Source of the DNA: Streptomyces sp. A 4/2
GTDB lineage: Bacteria > Actinomycetota > Actinomycetes > Streptomycetales > Streptomycetaceae
Direction: 5' to 3'
NCBI RefSeq assembly: GCF_940670765.1
Contig: NZ_CALNVW010000030.1
Span: forward strand, 186,001 to 250,000
DNA: 64,000 nucleotides
Part shown: positions 34,310 through 43,441 of the stretch, in pieces
Layout of the letters: every line of letters starts with the position of its first letter
How positions within the stretch are numbered: the first letter of the stretch is position 1
Made by a program: the position numbers and the translations under genes
The notes under the pieces: model-generated
The model's input: only the letters and a program-made list of their open reading frames with translations
Told to the model about the DNA's origin: nothing
The model's database searches: none

Positions 34310-35890
34310 ATGGCGCAAGCGCCGGTACGACCATTGACGCACCGCCGCCCCTGGGCCGGCGGGCGGCGGCTCCTGTTACCGGGCATCGGGCTGGGCCTGC
34401 TGCTCATCGGCCTGTTGGCAGGCAGCGGCATGGCCTGGACCCCGTTCACCGAGGGCGGCAGATCCCTATCGGCAGGGGCGGGCGCCACGACGCCGTCCGG
34501 CGCTCGGGGGTCGACGCGGGCCGGGGCCGCCACGGCCCTCCCGTTCGACCTGCCGTCGGCCGGTACTCTGCGCCGGAGCCAACACCTGGTGTTCGCGCAC
34601 TACTTCACGCCCTACCCGCTCTCGCTGGACAACCAGCCGGCCGGGCAGGACTACTACAGCCGCAACTACCTGACGGCGCAGGGGGAGGGCGGCAAGCACG
34701 CCGCGTACGGGGGACTGCTGCGCGACCGTCCGCTGCCCGTGCCGCAGCAGAGCGGCGACTGGCAGCTCGCCAACCTCGAACGGGAGGTCCGCACGGCCAG
34801 GAACGCGGGAATCGACGGTTTCAGCGTCGACATCCTCGCGCTGTCCGGGCCCAACTGGGACCGCGTCAACCTCCTGCTGAAGGCGGCTGCTTCCGCCGAC
34901 CCCGGATTCCGGATCGTGCTGATGCCGGACATGACGTCCCTGCACACCGACCCCAGGACCCTGGCGGACGCCCTCGCCGGGCTCGCCGCGTCCCCGGCCG
35001 CGTACCGGCTGGGCGACGGCCGTCTCGTGGTCTCGCCCTTCAAGGCCGAGGCCCACAGCCCCGGTTGGTGGTCGCAGCTGACCACTCGGCTCGACCGGCG
35101 GTGCGGCATCAGGACGGCGCTCGTCCCGCTGTTCCTGAACTTCACGGCGAACGCCCAGCGCTTCGCGCCGATCAGCTACGGCTTCTCCGAGTGGGGCAAC
35201 CGCAGTTACACGGCCCAGGCCGGGGCGACGGCGGACACCGCGCTGGCCCACCGTCTGGGGAAGAAGTGGATGCAGCCGGTCTCGGTACAGGACGCCAGGC
35301 CCAACCAGGGGGTGTACGACGAGGCGGGCAACACCGCGACGCTGCGGGCCAGTTGGGGTCACGCGATCGACGACGGGGCGGACTGGGTCCAGCTCACCAC
35401 CTGGAACGACTACTCGGAGAGCAGCCAGTTCGCGCCGTCGCTGCACAACGGCTACGCCTACCTCGACCTCTCCTCGTACTACCTCACCCGATTCAAGACG
35501 GGCGGCTGGCCCCGGATCGTCCGCGACACCGTGTATCTGACGTCGCGTGTCCAGTTCGCCGCCGCGACGCCCACTTCCGGCCGCCAGCGGCTGCTGATGA
35601 GCCCGCGCGAAGGCTCGGCGGCGCCACGCGACAGGGTGGAGGTGCTCACCTTCCTGACCGCGCCCGCGACGCTGGACACGGTGGTCGGGACCAGCAGGGA
35701 CCGTCGCCGGGTGCCCGCCGGGGTCCGGCCCACGCTACTGCCGCTGCACCCGGGCCGGAGCTCCGCGACCGTGCGCCGCGGCGGCCATCCGGTGGCCGCG
35801 GTGGCCGCTCGCCATCCGGTGGAGCGGCGGTTCGCGGTCCAGGACCTCCAGTACTACGCGGCGACGAGCGGACGCCCGGCCGCACCGTGA
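34310..35890 (+). CDS. GH71-like secreted glycoside hydrolase (alpha-1,3-glucanase type)
   Basis: A 526-residue exported protein with one N-terminal membrane helix (LLLPGIGLGLLLIGLLAGSG). Features such as LVFAHYFTPYPLSLDNQ, GIDGFSVDILAL, ADPGFRIVLMPDMTS, and DWVQLTTWNDYSESSQF match glycoside hydrolase family 71, whose members cut alpha-1,3-glucan. A C-terminal beta domain follows from about residue 400. ATG 34310 follows GGAAGGA; TTA Leu codon 23 (34376-34378) makes translation likely bldA-dependent, as in the divergent initiating transferase. Direct substrate evidence is lacking; it could trim the polymer made by this locus. Confidence 0.82.
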   Translation: MAQAPVRPLTHRRPWAGGRRLLLPGIGLGLLLIGLLAGSGMAWTPFTEGGRSLSAGAGATTPSGARGSTRAGAATALPFDLPSAGTLRRSQHLVFAHYFTPYPLSLDNQPAGQDYYSRNYLTAQGEGGKHAAYGGLLRDRPLPVPQQSGDWQLANLEREVRTARNAGIDGFSVDILALSGPNWDRVNLLLKAAASADPGFRIVLMPDMTSLHTDPRTLADALAGLAASPAAYRLGDGRLVVSPFKAEAHSPGWWSQLTTRLDRRCGIRTALVPLFLNFTANAQRFAPISYGFSEWGNRSYTAQAGATADTALAHRLGKKWMQPVSVQDARPNQGVYDEAGNTATLRASWGHAIDDGADWVQLTTWNDYSESSQFAPSLHNGYAYLDLSSYYLTRFKTGGWPRIVRDTVYLTSRVQFAAATPTSGRQRLLMSPREGSAAPRDRVEVLTFLTAPATLDTVVGTSRDRRRVPAGVRPTLLPLHPGRSSATVRRGGHPVAAVAARHPVERRFAVQDLQYYAATSGRPAAP

Positions 35891-35937
35891 CCGGCGGCCC
35901 GCTCCCCGGTGGCGTTCTCCGGGGAGCGGGCCGCCGG
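35891..35937. terminator. Perfect 19-bp bidirectional terminator
   Basis: CCGGCGGCCCGCTCCCCGG pairs exactly with CCGGGGAGCGGGCCGCCGG across a 9-base loop. It begins on the base after the GH71 stop and lies 29 bases from the stop of the convergent beta-helix gene. Confidence 0.85.
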
Positions 35938-35966
35938 CCGCGCGGTTCCTCAGGGGCGGTCGCGGG

Positions 35967-37721
35967 TCACGGGTACGAGACGACGGTGGACGGTACCGTC
36001 GAGGTCCCCGAGGTGGGTGAACCCGTGTTGTTGATGACGTGGTTGTACTGGCCCATCCCGCCGAGCGAGACGACCAGCAGGTCGTGGAACTTCACCCCGG
36101 CCTTGTCGGGAGCGGCGAAGCCGTGGTCCTGCTGGATACCCGGGTCCGCGGTGAAGTTGCAGTAGCTGCCGAGTCCCCAGCCCTCGTGGGTGTTGACCGA
36201 GTCGGCGACCTTGTAGGCGGCGTAGCCCTTGGTGTTGCCGTCCTGCACCGCGGCCTGGTTCGGGGCGTCGTACGCCTTCTCGTTCTGGAAGAAGATCGTT
36301 CTGCCGTTCTCGCCGTTCCACTGGACGTCGTACTTGTTGAAGTGCTCGACGAAGAGCCCGGTGGCCAGCACACTGTCGCCGTTGACGGTGAGCCCGTAAT
36401 CGGCTCGGTTCGTGTCCCAGCCGACCCCGTCACCGTGGTCGGCCCGCCAGAGCCAGGTGTGGTCGATGATCGTGTTGTTGCTGTTGATCTCCATGCTGGT
36501 GGTGGCCTTGCCCGCGCCCGCTCCGCCGATCCGGACGAAGACGTCCTGGACCGTGGTCGGGTTGGCGGAGTGGTCGGCCGACGAGCCGTCCGGACCGACC
36601 TGGAGGAGGACGTCGGAGTTGGTGGTCCCCGCGTCGATGAGTAGACCGGCCAGTTTCACGCCGTCCACGTCGGCGACCTTCATCGCCGTCACCCCGTTGT
36701 CCGGGACGATCGTCGCGTACCCGAGGCCCAGCACCACCGTGTCGGCGCGGTTCACGTCGATCGACCGGTCGACGTGGTAGATGCCCGGCGTGAACAGCAG
36801 GTCGAGACCCTGGTCGAGCGCCTGGTTGATGGTCTCGGCGGTGGCTCCCGGCTTCACCACGTAGAACTGGGTCAGCGGGATGGATTCACCCTTCGGGGTG
36901 CCGTTCTCCCAGGTCGTGCCGCTGGCGTCGGTGCGCTTCTCGGGCGCGAAGACCTTGTACTCGTTCCCGTCCAGGTACAGGAACGGTTTCTCCCGGGAGA
37001 CCGGTGTGGTGTCCAGGGTGGTGTACGTCGGGTTCGGGAAGCCCTGCGCGGGCGCCCCCTTGACCCCGGAGAACACCATGTTCCAGACCCCGTTGGCCCA
37101 GCCGCCGACCGAGCTGTCCCGGGTGTACCACTGCTGCTGGGAGTACGGCCCCACCGTGCCGTCGATCTTGCTGTCGGCGATGTAGCCGCCACTGGCCCAG
37201 CCGTATCCGGCGGGCGCCAGATTCAGTCCGCCCCTGACGTGCATCCGCCGGAACGGCGCCGCCTGCGCGACGGCCCAGCGGTCCGTGCCGTTGACCGGCG
37301 TGAGCGCGAGGTTCTCCGCCGAGCGCCAGAAGTTCTGGGTCGCGTTCCCGTTGAACCACCCCGCGTCGACGGTCACGTCACCGTTGATGCCGGTGTTGTC
37401 GGGTGACAGTCCGAGCCCGGCGATGGAGGTGTAGAAGCCGAGCTGGGCGTTGATGTTGTTGTACGTGCCCGGTTTGAAGAAGAAGGCATCGCGCCCGGTG
37501 CCGAACTGGGCCGACTCCTGCTGCTTGAACACGGAGTCCAACTGGCCCTGGATGTCCGGGGTGGACGGATCGAAGACATGCACGTTCGGGCCGAGATCAC
37601 CGCCGCCCGGCAGATCGGCGGCCTGTGATTTCGAGGGGGCGACCACGAGCAGCGCCGCTGCCAGGGTGGCCGCCGCCACCATCGACAGCCTTGTCCTTCG
37701 TCTTGTGGGGGGAGCAAGCAT
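35967..37721 (-). CDS. Secreted right-handed beta-helix protein, GH55-like
   Basis: A 584-residue exported protein. A signal peptide (RLSMVAAATLAAALLVVAPS) ends near KSQAADLPG. The rest has the look of a double pectate-lyase-like beta-helix: GPNVHVFDPSTPDIQGQLDS, PGTYNNINAQLGFYTSIAGL, GIYHVDRSIDVNRADTVVLG, NNTIIDHTWLWRADHG. This arrangement resembles GH55 beta-1,3-glucanases, but some proteins of this look are described differently, so the activity is not certain. ATG 37721 follows AGGAG with 7-bp spacing. A LacI-type palindrome resembling a CebR box sits 65 bases upstream, which would fit glucan-responsive control. Confidence 0.75.
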   Translation of the reverse strand: MLAPPTRRRTRLSMVAAATLAAALLVVAPSKSQAADLPGGGDLGPNVHVFDPSTPDIQGQLDSVFKQQESAQFGTGRDAFFFKPGTYNNINAQLGFYTSIAGLGLSPDNTGINGDVTVDAGWFNGNATQNFWRSAENLALTPVNGTDRWAVAQAAPFRRMHVRGGLNLAPAGYGWASGGYIADSKIDGTVGPYSQQQWYTRDSSVGGWANGVWNMVFSGVKGAPAQGFPNPTYTTLDTTPVSREKPFLYLDGNEYKVFAPEKRTDASGTTWENGTPKGESIPLTQFYVVKPGATAETINQALDQGLDLLFTPGIYHVDRSIDVNRADTVVLGLGYATIVPDNGVTAMKVADVDGVKLAGLLIDAGTTNSDVLLQVGPDGSSADHSANPTTVQDVFVRIGGAGAGKATTSMEINSNNTIIDHTWLWRADHGDGVGWDTNRADYGLTVNGDSVLATGLFVEHFNKYDVQWNGENGRTIFFQNEKAYDAPNQAAVQDGNTKGYAAYKVADSVNTHEGWGLGSYCNFTADPGIQQDHGFAAPDKAGVKFHDLLVVSLGGMGQYNHVINNTGSPTSGTSTVPSTVVSYP

Positions 37722-38049
37722 GGGCAATCTCCTGTAGTTGGCGACTCATTGACGAGCCTTCAAGAACTGAAGAGCGGAGGGGGCTTGGGAGCGCTCTCTG
37801 ACGGCATGGATCGTTCTCCTGGCCAGCCTTCACGTCAAGAGTTGTGAACAAAATGGGCCGGGCGACCCGTGATTCATCAACTCTGTTGCCGAGTACGGCA
37901 TTTACAGGTCCGACCTGTGACGGAACCACGCCGAATCGTTGACATGTACCAACCGGACGGTGAATTGTGATGCTCGAAATACCAGTGTTCCAAGCATGTT
38001 TGCGCAGAAATCGCACATTTAACTGTTCGGTACGAACGGAGAACACTCC
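37722..38049. other. Divergent AT-richer spacer
   Basis: This 328-base gap between the beta-helix gene (minus) and the GH31 gene (plus) contains the LacI-type operator at 37786-37799 and an AT-richer right half (around 37960-38035). No small gene was recognised. Confidence 0.5.
37786..37799. promoter_or_regulatory. LacI-family (CebR-like) operator candidate
   Basis: TGGGAGCGCTCTCT matches the published Streptomyces CebR box TGGGAGCGCTCCCA at 12 of 14 positions. CebR is the cellobiose-sensing repressor of cellulose and glucan genes. It lies 65 bases upstream of the GH55-like gene start. Confidence 0.5.
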
Positions 38050-40722
38050 TTGCGAATCCTTCGAAGCCGCCCCAGACAGGGCGCGGCCGCCGCGGTGTCC
38101 GCGCTGGTGCTCGGCCTCACCACCCTGACCGTCCCGGCGACGCAGGCGCACGCGGCGGCGACGCCGTCGGGTGTCCTCGACAGCGGTACGAAGAGCGTCA
38201 CCTGGCAGAGCCCGGTCTACGCCAAGGGCACGGTCGACGGGCCCACCAAGTGCGGTACCCCGGCCGAGGACCCGAACAACGCCAAGTGCGCCCGCTTCGA
38301 CCTGACCGTCAACCCGCCGGCCGGTGAGTGGGACGACAATCCCGAAGGCGGTGTCCCCGTCTCCATCCAGTGGGAGACGCCCACCGACGACTTCGACATG
38401 TACATCTACGACGCGGACAACAAGCAGGTCGCGTCGAGCGCGGGCACGGCCGACCCCGAGGCCACGGTCATCCCGAAGGCCTCGGGCACCTACCACGTCG
38501 TCGTCGTTCCCTACGACGTCCACGACAACTCCTTCACCGGCAAGGCCTACCTCCCCGAGTCCACCGACGCGGGGAGCCTCACCGGCTTCACCGGTTCGCA
38601 CGGCACGTACGACATCGCGGCGGGCGACCTCAAGACCCGCGCCTCCTTCTTCACCGACGAGACGATGCGGCTCCAGGCCTCCCCGGACGGCGACCTCGCC
38701 GACCCGCCGGGCAGCCACATGATCCAGAACCAGCCCGAGGCCCAGCGGAACACCTCGGCCTTCGACGCCGGTTCCTACTACGGGATCCGCTCGAAGGGCG
38801 TGGTGCTGCGCGTCTACAAGAAGCCGCTGAAGTTCGCCCTGTACAAGGCGGACGACCGTACGGTCGTCTGGGCGGAGGCCGACCCGCTGCGCTGGACGAC
38901 GGGCGGGATGCGGCAGAGCCTGAAGCGCGGTGCCAAGGAGCAGTTCTTCGGTGGCGGCGAGCAGAACGGCAGCTTCTCCCACCGCGACCAGGTGATGAAC
39001 GTCGGCAACAACACCAACTGGAACGAGGGCGGTTACAACAACTCCCAGCCGTTCTACATCTCTTCGGCCGGATACGGCGTCTTCCGTAACACCATGACGC
39101 CCGGCACCTACGACTTCGGCTCGCCGGTCCGCACCGGCCAGCAGGAACGCCGCCTGGACGCCTACTACTTCACCGGTGACACCAAGTCGGTCATCGGCAA
39201 GTACACCTCCATGGTGGGCAAGCCGTTCATGCCGCCGGTCTACGGCCTGGAGCCGGGCGACGCCGACTGCTACCTCCACAACGCGAACCGGGGCGAGCGT
39301 CACACCCAGGACGCGGTGAAGGTCGCCGACAGCTACGCCGACAACCAGATGCCGCTCGGCTGGATGCTGGTCAACGACGGCTACGGCTGCGGCTACGAGG
39401 ACCTGTCGCAGACCGGGGCGGGTCTCAACAAGACCCATGCCCAGCTCGGACTCTGGACGCAGAACGGACTGCCCGACCAGGCCGCCGAGGCCAAGGCCGG
39501 GGTGCGCGTCCGCAAGCTGGACGTCGCCTGGGTCGGCAACGGCTACGGCATGGCCCTGGACGCCTGCGACCAGGCCAAGGCCGGTATCGAGGACAACAGC
39601 GACGCCCGCGGCTTCGTCTGGATGCCGGTCTCCTGGGCCGGAGCCCAGCGCTGCGGCGTGCAGTGGAGCGGTGACCAGAGCCTGTCCTGGGACTACATCC
39701 GCTGGCAGATTCCCACCTACGCCGGTGCGACGCTGTCCGGTATGGCGTACAACACCGGGGACGTCGGCTCCATCTACAGCCACGACCCGAAGATGTACGC
39801 GCGCGACCTCCAGTGGAAGGCCTTCCTCCCGGCCATCATGACGATGGACGGCTGGGCCAGCGACATCACCACCAAGAAGCCGCACGACCAGCAGCCCTGG
39901 CTGGACGGTGAGCCGTACACCTCCATCAACCGGAAGTACCTCCAGTTGAAGGAGCGGCTGCTGCCGTACATGTACACCCTGTCGAAGGACGCGACGAAGA
40001 CCGGTGTCGGGGCGGTGCGCCCGCTGTCGCTGGAGTACCCCGACGACCCGGCCGCGCTGGGCCCCGACGCCAAGTACGAGTTCATGTCCGGCTCGGACTT
40101 CCTGGTCGCGCCCGTCTACAGCGACACCGACGTCCGCAACGGCATCTATCTGCCGAAGGGCACCTGGACCGACTACTGGACGGGCAAGACCTACCAGGGC
40201 CCGACCACGGTCAACGGCTACAAGGCACCGCTCGACACCCTCCCGCTGTTCGTCAAGGGCGGCTCGATCGTGCCGATGTGGCCCAAGGGCACGACGTCCT
40301 GGGAGACCCGGGACAAGGGCGAGCTCGACTACGCCGTCTACCCGAAGGGCACCACCGACTACACGCTCTACGAGGACGACGGGGTGACCCGCAAGTTCGC
40401 GAAGGGCGCGTCGGCCACCCAGCACGTCCAGGTGAAGGCGCCCACCCACGGTAAGGCGGCCACCACCATCAAGGTGGGCGCGAGCGTGGGCAGTTACACC
40501 GGCAAGCCGGCCACCCGCTCGTACCACTTCTCGGTGCACGGCACGGACGCGCCGGCGCAGATCGCACTGGACGGCAGCCGGCTGCACGAGCTGGACTCCG
40601 CCGAGGCGTTCGAGGCGGCCGGATCCGGCTGGTACACCGACCCGAAGACGGGCGTCACCGAGATCAAGACACCGTCGGTCTCCACCGGCCATGCCTTCTC
40701 GCTGACGCTGCGCCGTCGATGA
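38050..40722 (+). CDS. Secreted GH31-family glycoside hydrolase
   Basis: An 890-residue exported enzyme. After the signal peptide (ALVLGLTTLTVPATQAHAAA) comes an extra N-terminal beta domain (about 40-190) not found in minimal members. The GH31 core follows: FFGGGEQNGSFSHRDQ, GWMLVNDGYGCGYEDL, VRKLDVAWVG with the nucleophile-type Asp, then GFVWMPVSWAGAQRCGVQWSGDQS, where the late Asp is the likely acid/base. C-terminal GSDFLVAPVYSDTDVRNGIY is typical. Family members cut alpha-glucosides, alpha-xylosides or do transglycosylation. The TTG start at 38050 follows GGAGA with 7-bp spacing. It ends in a strong terminator. Confidence 0.88.
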   Translation: MRILRSRPRQGAAAAVSALVLGLTTLTVPATQAHAAATPSGVLDSGTKSVTWQSPVYAKGTVDGPTKCGTPAEDPNNAKCARFDLTVNPPAGEWDDNPEGGVPVSIQWETPTDDFDMYIYDADNKQVASSAGTADPEATVIPKASGTYHVVVVPYDVHDNSFTGKAYLPESTDAGSLTGFTGSHGTYDIAAGDLKTRASFFTDETMRLQASPDGDLADPPGSHMIQNQPEAQRNTSAFDAGSYYGIRSKGVVLRVYKKPLKFALYKADDRTVVWAEADPLRWTTGGMRQSLKRGAKEQFFGGGEQNGSFSHRDQVMNVGNNTNWNEGGYNNSQPFYISSAGYGVFRNTMTPGTYDFGSPVRTGQQERRLDAYYFTGDTKSVIGKYTSMVGKPFMPPVYGLEPGDADCYLHNANRGERHTQDAVKVADSYADNQMPLGWMLVNDGYGCGYEDLSQTGAGLNKTHAQLGLWTQNGLPDQAAEAKAGVRVRKLDVAWVGNGYGMALDACDQAKAGIEDNSDARGFVWMPVSWAGAQRCGVQWSGDQSLSWDYIRWQIPTYAGATLSGMAYNTGDVGSIYSHDPKMYARDLQWKAFLPAIMTMDGWASDITTKKPHDQQPWLDGEPYTSINRKYLQLKERLLPYMYTLSKDATKTGVGAVRPLSLEYPDDPAALGPDAKYEFMSGSDFLVAPVYSDTDVRNGIYLPKGTWTDYWTGKTYQGPTTVNGYKAPLDTLPLFVKGGSIVPMWPKGTTSWETRDKGELDYAVYPKGTTDYTLYEDDGVTRKFAKGASATQHVQVKAPTHGKAATTIKVGASVGSYTGKPATRSYHFSVHGTDAPAQIALDGSRLHELDSAEAFEAAGSGWYTDPKTGVTEIKTPSVSTGHAFSLTLRRR

Positions 40723-40743
40723 GGTAGTTCCGGACCACCGGCA

Positions 40744-40787
40744 GGCGCCGGTCAGGGGCCGTTCACCCACGGCCGCTGACCGGCGCC
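40744..40787 (+). terminator. Hairpin terminator after the GH31 gene
   Basis: An 18-bp stem with one mismatch (left arm GGCGCCGGTCAGGGGCCG, right arm CGGCCGCTGACCGGCGCC) and an 8-base loop lies 21 bases beyond the GH31 stop. Confidence 0.8.
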
Positions 40788-41021
40788 CGTGCGTCCGGGC
40801 GGTCCCCCGGGCACAGCATCAGGATTCGCCATGGACACGATCGCCACCTGGGACCCGGCCGCCCTCGCGGCGGCAGCCGTGCTGGCTGAGGACCGCGAGA
40901 CCGGGCCGCACCGCTGCCCGCGAACGGACGCTCTGCGTTCGTCGGGCTCCCCCTGACGGTTCATGATGGTCCCGACGCACGCGCACCTGCACCGGGCAGG
41001 GCGGACGGGGGAGAGGTTCGG

Positions 41022-42641
41022 ATGGGCGAGGGCACGGAACACGACGGCCGCCACCGGGACGACGGAGCGGACGGCACCGGCACCGGCCTGGGCCGCAGGC
41101 ACTTCCTCGGCGCAGCCGCGGTGGGTGCCACCGGCCTCACAGCAGGGCTGGTCGCCGGATGTGACGCGTCGCCGGGCGGCAGCGCCGGTGCCTCGCCCCG
41201 CCCCACCGCGTCCAGCTCCGCCGGTGGAGTCAGGTCCGCCGCCGACGCGGAGCGGGCGCGGCCCGGCAGCCCCGACTGGCGGATCCGCTCGCTGGGACCG
41301 CCCGAGGCGGTCCAGGGCTACACGGACAAGGTGAGCGTGCTGCCCGGCGAGGAGTTCGGGCTGCACGTCTCCACCACCGCACCCGGCTTCCGGGTCTCGG
41401 CCTACCGGGTCGGCTGGTACGGCGGGGCGCAGGCCCGGCTGGTCTGGCGGTCGGACCGGGTGGCCGGAGCGCACCAGCGGCAACCGCGGACGATCTCCTC
41501 CACCCGCAGCGTACGGGCGGACTGGGAGCGCACCGTCGGCGTGCACACCGAAGGCTGGCCGGCGGGTGCGTACCTGCTCCGGCTCGACGCGGAGAACGGG
41601 CACCAGCGGTACGTCCCGCTGATCGTCCGCTCGGCGAGCGCCGCGGGCACGACCCTGCTGATGCACGCCCCGGCGACCTGGCAGGCGTACAACACCTGGG
41701 GCGGGTACAGCCTTTACCAGGGTGAGAACGGCGCGTACACCTCACGGTCGCTGGCCGTCGGCTTCGACCGGCCGTACGACGCGAACGGCGCCGAGAAGTT
41801 CATGGTGTACGAGCGTGCGGCGGTGGTCCTCGCGGAGCGGCTCGGCATCCCGCTCGCCTACACCACGGGACTCGACGTCCACCTCGCCCCGTCGGTGCTC
41901 CAGGGAGCCACGACGGCCGTCTCGCTCGGCCACGACGAGTACTGGACCCCGGAACAGCGCCGACACGTCACCCGGGCGCGCGACACCGGCACCAATCTGG
42001 TCTTCCTGGGTGCCAACACCTGTTTCCGCCGGATCAGGCTGGAGCACGGGCCGTCCGGCACCGACCGCACCGTGGTCTGCTACAAGACCGCCTACCAGGA
42101 CGACCCGCACTTCGCGGACCACCACGGCCTGCCGACCCACGACTTCCGCCAACCGCCCGCCGCGGACCCGGAGTCCACCCTGACCGGCGTCTTCTACGAG
42201 GGATTTCCCACCGACGCGCCCTATGTCGTCCACAGTGCGGACCACTGGCTCTTCGAGGGGACCGGGGTGAAGCGGGGTGACTCGTTCAAGCACCTGGTGG
42301 GCGTGGAGTACGACCGGGTCACGCCGGGCGCGCCCACACCGGCGCCGCTGGAGATCCTGGCCCACTCCCCGCTCGTCTGCAACGGCCGGAGCAGCCACTC
42401 GGACTCGGCCTACTACACCGTCCCGAGCGGCGCCGGGGTCTTCGCCTCCGGGACGATGCGGTGGGTCGAGGGTCTGATGGCCGGGACCCGGGACGGCGGG
42501 CGTGATCACGGTATGGACGCCCGGACGAGGGCCTTCGTCACCCGCACCACCGAGAACCTGCTCCGGGCCTTCGCCACCGGTCCGGCGGCGAAGGCCCGGC
42601 CCGCGCCGAAGGACAACGTACGGAGCGTGTACGCGAGCTGA
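41022..42641 (+). CDS. N,N-dimethylformamidase beta-like domain protein, exported
   Basis: A 539-residue protein with an N-terminal Tat signal (GRRHFLGAAAVGATGLTAGL) and a lipobox-like VAGCDAS. The body resembles the large-subunit C-terminal region of N,N-dimethylformamidase: VSAYRVGWYGGAQARLVW, LMHAPATWQAYNTWGGYSLY, TAVSLGHDEYWTPEQRR, LVFLGANTCFRRIRLE. Many actinobacteria carry such proteins without known substrate, so the amidase name should not be taken literally. ATG 41022 follows GGGAGAGG. It lies at the end of the polysaccharide locus and is probably an outer-surface lipoprotein. Confidence 0.83.
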   Translation: MGEGTEHDGRHRDDGADGTGTGLGRRHFLGAAAVGATGLTAGLVAGCDASPGGSAGASPRPTASSSAGGVRSAADAERARPGSPDWRIRSLGPPEAVQGYTDKVSVLPGEEFGLHVSTTAPGFRVSAYRVGWYGGAQARLVWRSDRVAGAHQRQPRTISSTRSVRADWERTVGVHTEGWPAGAYLLRLDAENGHQRYVPLIVRSASAAGTTLLMHAPATWQAYNTWGGYSLYQGENGAYTSRSLAVGFDRPYDANGAEKFMVYERAAVVLAERLGIPLAYTTGLDVHLAPSVLQGATTAVSLGHDEYWTPEQRRHVTRARDTGTNLVFLGANTCFRRIRLEHGPSGTDRTVVCYKTAYQDDPHFADHHGLPTHDFRQPPAADPESTLTGVFYEGFPTDAPYVVHSADHWLFEGTGVKRGDSFKHLVGVEYDRVTPGAPTPAPLEILAHSPLVCNGRSSHSDSAYYTVPSGAGVFASGTMRWVEGLMAGTRDGGRDHGMDARTRAFVTRTTENLLRAFATGPAAKARPAPKDNVRSVYAS

Positions 42642-42701
42642 CCGACGCCGGACAACCGCTCCGGCCGTCGCCTGGTCCGGACCGCTGCGGCCTGTCCTCG
42701 C

Positions 42702-43337
42702 TCAGCCCCGGTCCGGCTCGGCCGTCCGGAGGTCCCTCACCATCACCGAGAACCGCTCCTGCCGTTCGGCCTCGGTGAAGCCGATGGCGAGATAGAAGGC
42801 CCGCGCCCCCGGGTTGCCGCCGCCGACGCTCAGCTGCAGCCCGCGGACCCCGCGCTCCCGCAAGGCTTCCAGCAGAACGGTGATCAGCCGCCGGCCGAGG
42901 CCCGCGCCCTGACCGCGCGGCAGGATGTCGATGTGCAGATGGGCGGGGAACCTGTCGTACAGGGCGTCGCCCGCCGACGGGCCCGGCTGGTGGACCTGGG
43001 CCACCCGCTGCCAGTCACGGGTGCCGTCGCCCGGGTCGTGCGCCATGGATTGCGGGTAACGCAGCCGCAGCGGCGGATACCACTCCTCCTCCAGCCACTT
43101 CTCGTGCGCGGCGGAGTCGGCCGTCGCGACGACATAGCCCAGGACGCCGTGCTCGTCCGCCGCGATGAAGGTCAGGCCCGGATCGGCGACGGGGTAGGGG
43201 CCGGCGAAGACGTGCCCCAGCAGATCGGGGTCGCTGTACAGCGCGGTCGCGTCCCGGCCCGAGTCGCCGGTCTGCAGGCAGACCCGGTACATCCCCGGCA
43301 GGTCGAACGGCTGGTAGGGGCGTATCTCGATACTCAT
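42702..43337 (-). CDS. GNAT family N-acetyltransferase
   Basis: A 211-residue acetyltransferase. The CoA-binding loop reads ILPRGQGAGLGRRLITVLLE (about 138-157) and is followed by VGGGNPGARAFYLAIGF, the usual last strand-helix pair. The N-terminal part IRPYQPFDLPGMYRVCLQTG and the PYPVADPGLTFIAAD segment resemble the acetyltransferase module of eukaryotic OGA-like GNATs. The acceptor amine is unknown. It is a paralog of the next gene downstream in coordinate order (43442-44107 region). Confidence 0.87.
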   Translation of the reverse strand: MSIEIRPYQPFDLPGMYRVCLQTGDSGRDATALYSDPDLLGHVFAGPYPVADPGLTFIAADEHGVLGYVVATADSAAHEKWLEEEWYPPLRLRYPQSMAHDPGDGTRDWQRVAQVHQPGPSAGDALYDRFPAHLHIDILPRGQGAGLGRRLITVLLEALRERGVRGLQLSVGGGNPGARAFYLAIGFTEAERQERFSVMVRDLRTAEPDRG

Positions 43338-43441
43338 CGGACCGGCACACGCCCGGTCGGTTCGGCTGTCATCCGGGCAGCGTATGTGATCGGGTCAGCA
43401 CGGGACGCGGGAGGTACCCGGGCGCGGAGGGCCCCCGGCGC

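Noticed and set aside
37597..40770. A 1057-codon minus-strand open frame over the GH31 gene
   Set aside because: Composition is typical of an antisense shadow, and the plus strand has the complete GH31 motif set and a terminator.
40831..40956. 41-codon open frame after the GH31 terminator
   Set aside because: No clear ribosome site and no recognisable motif; the only support is an ATG, which is not enough.
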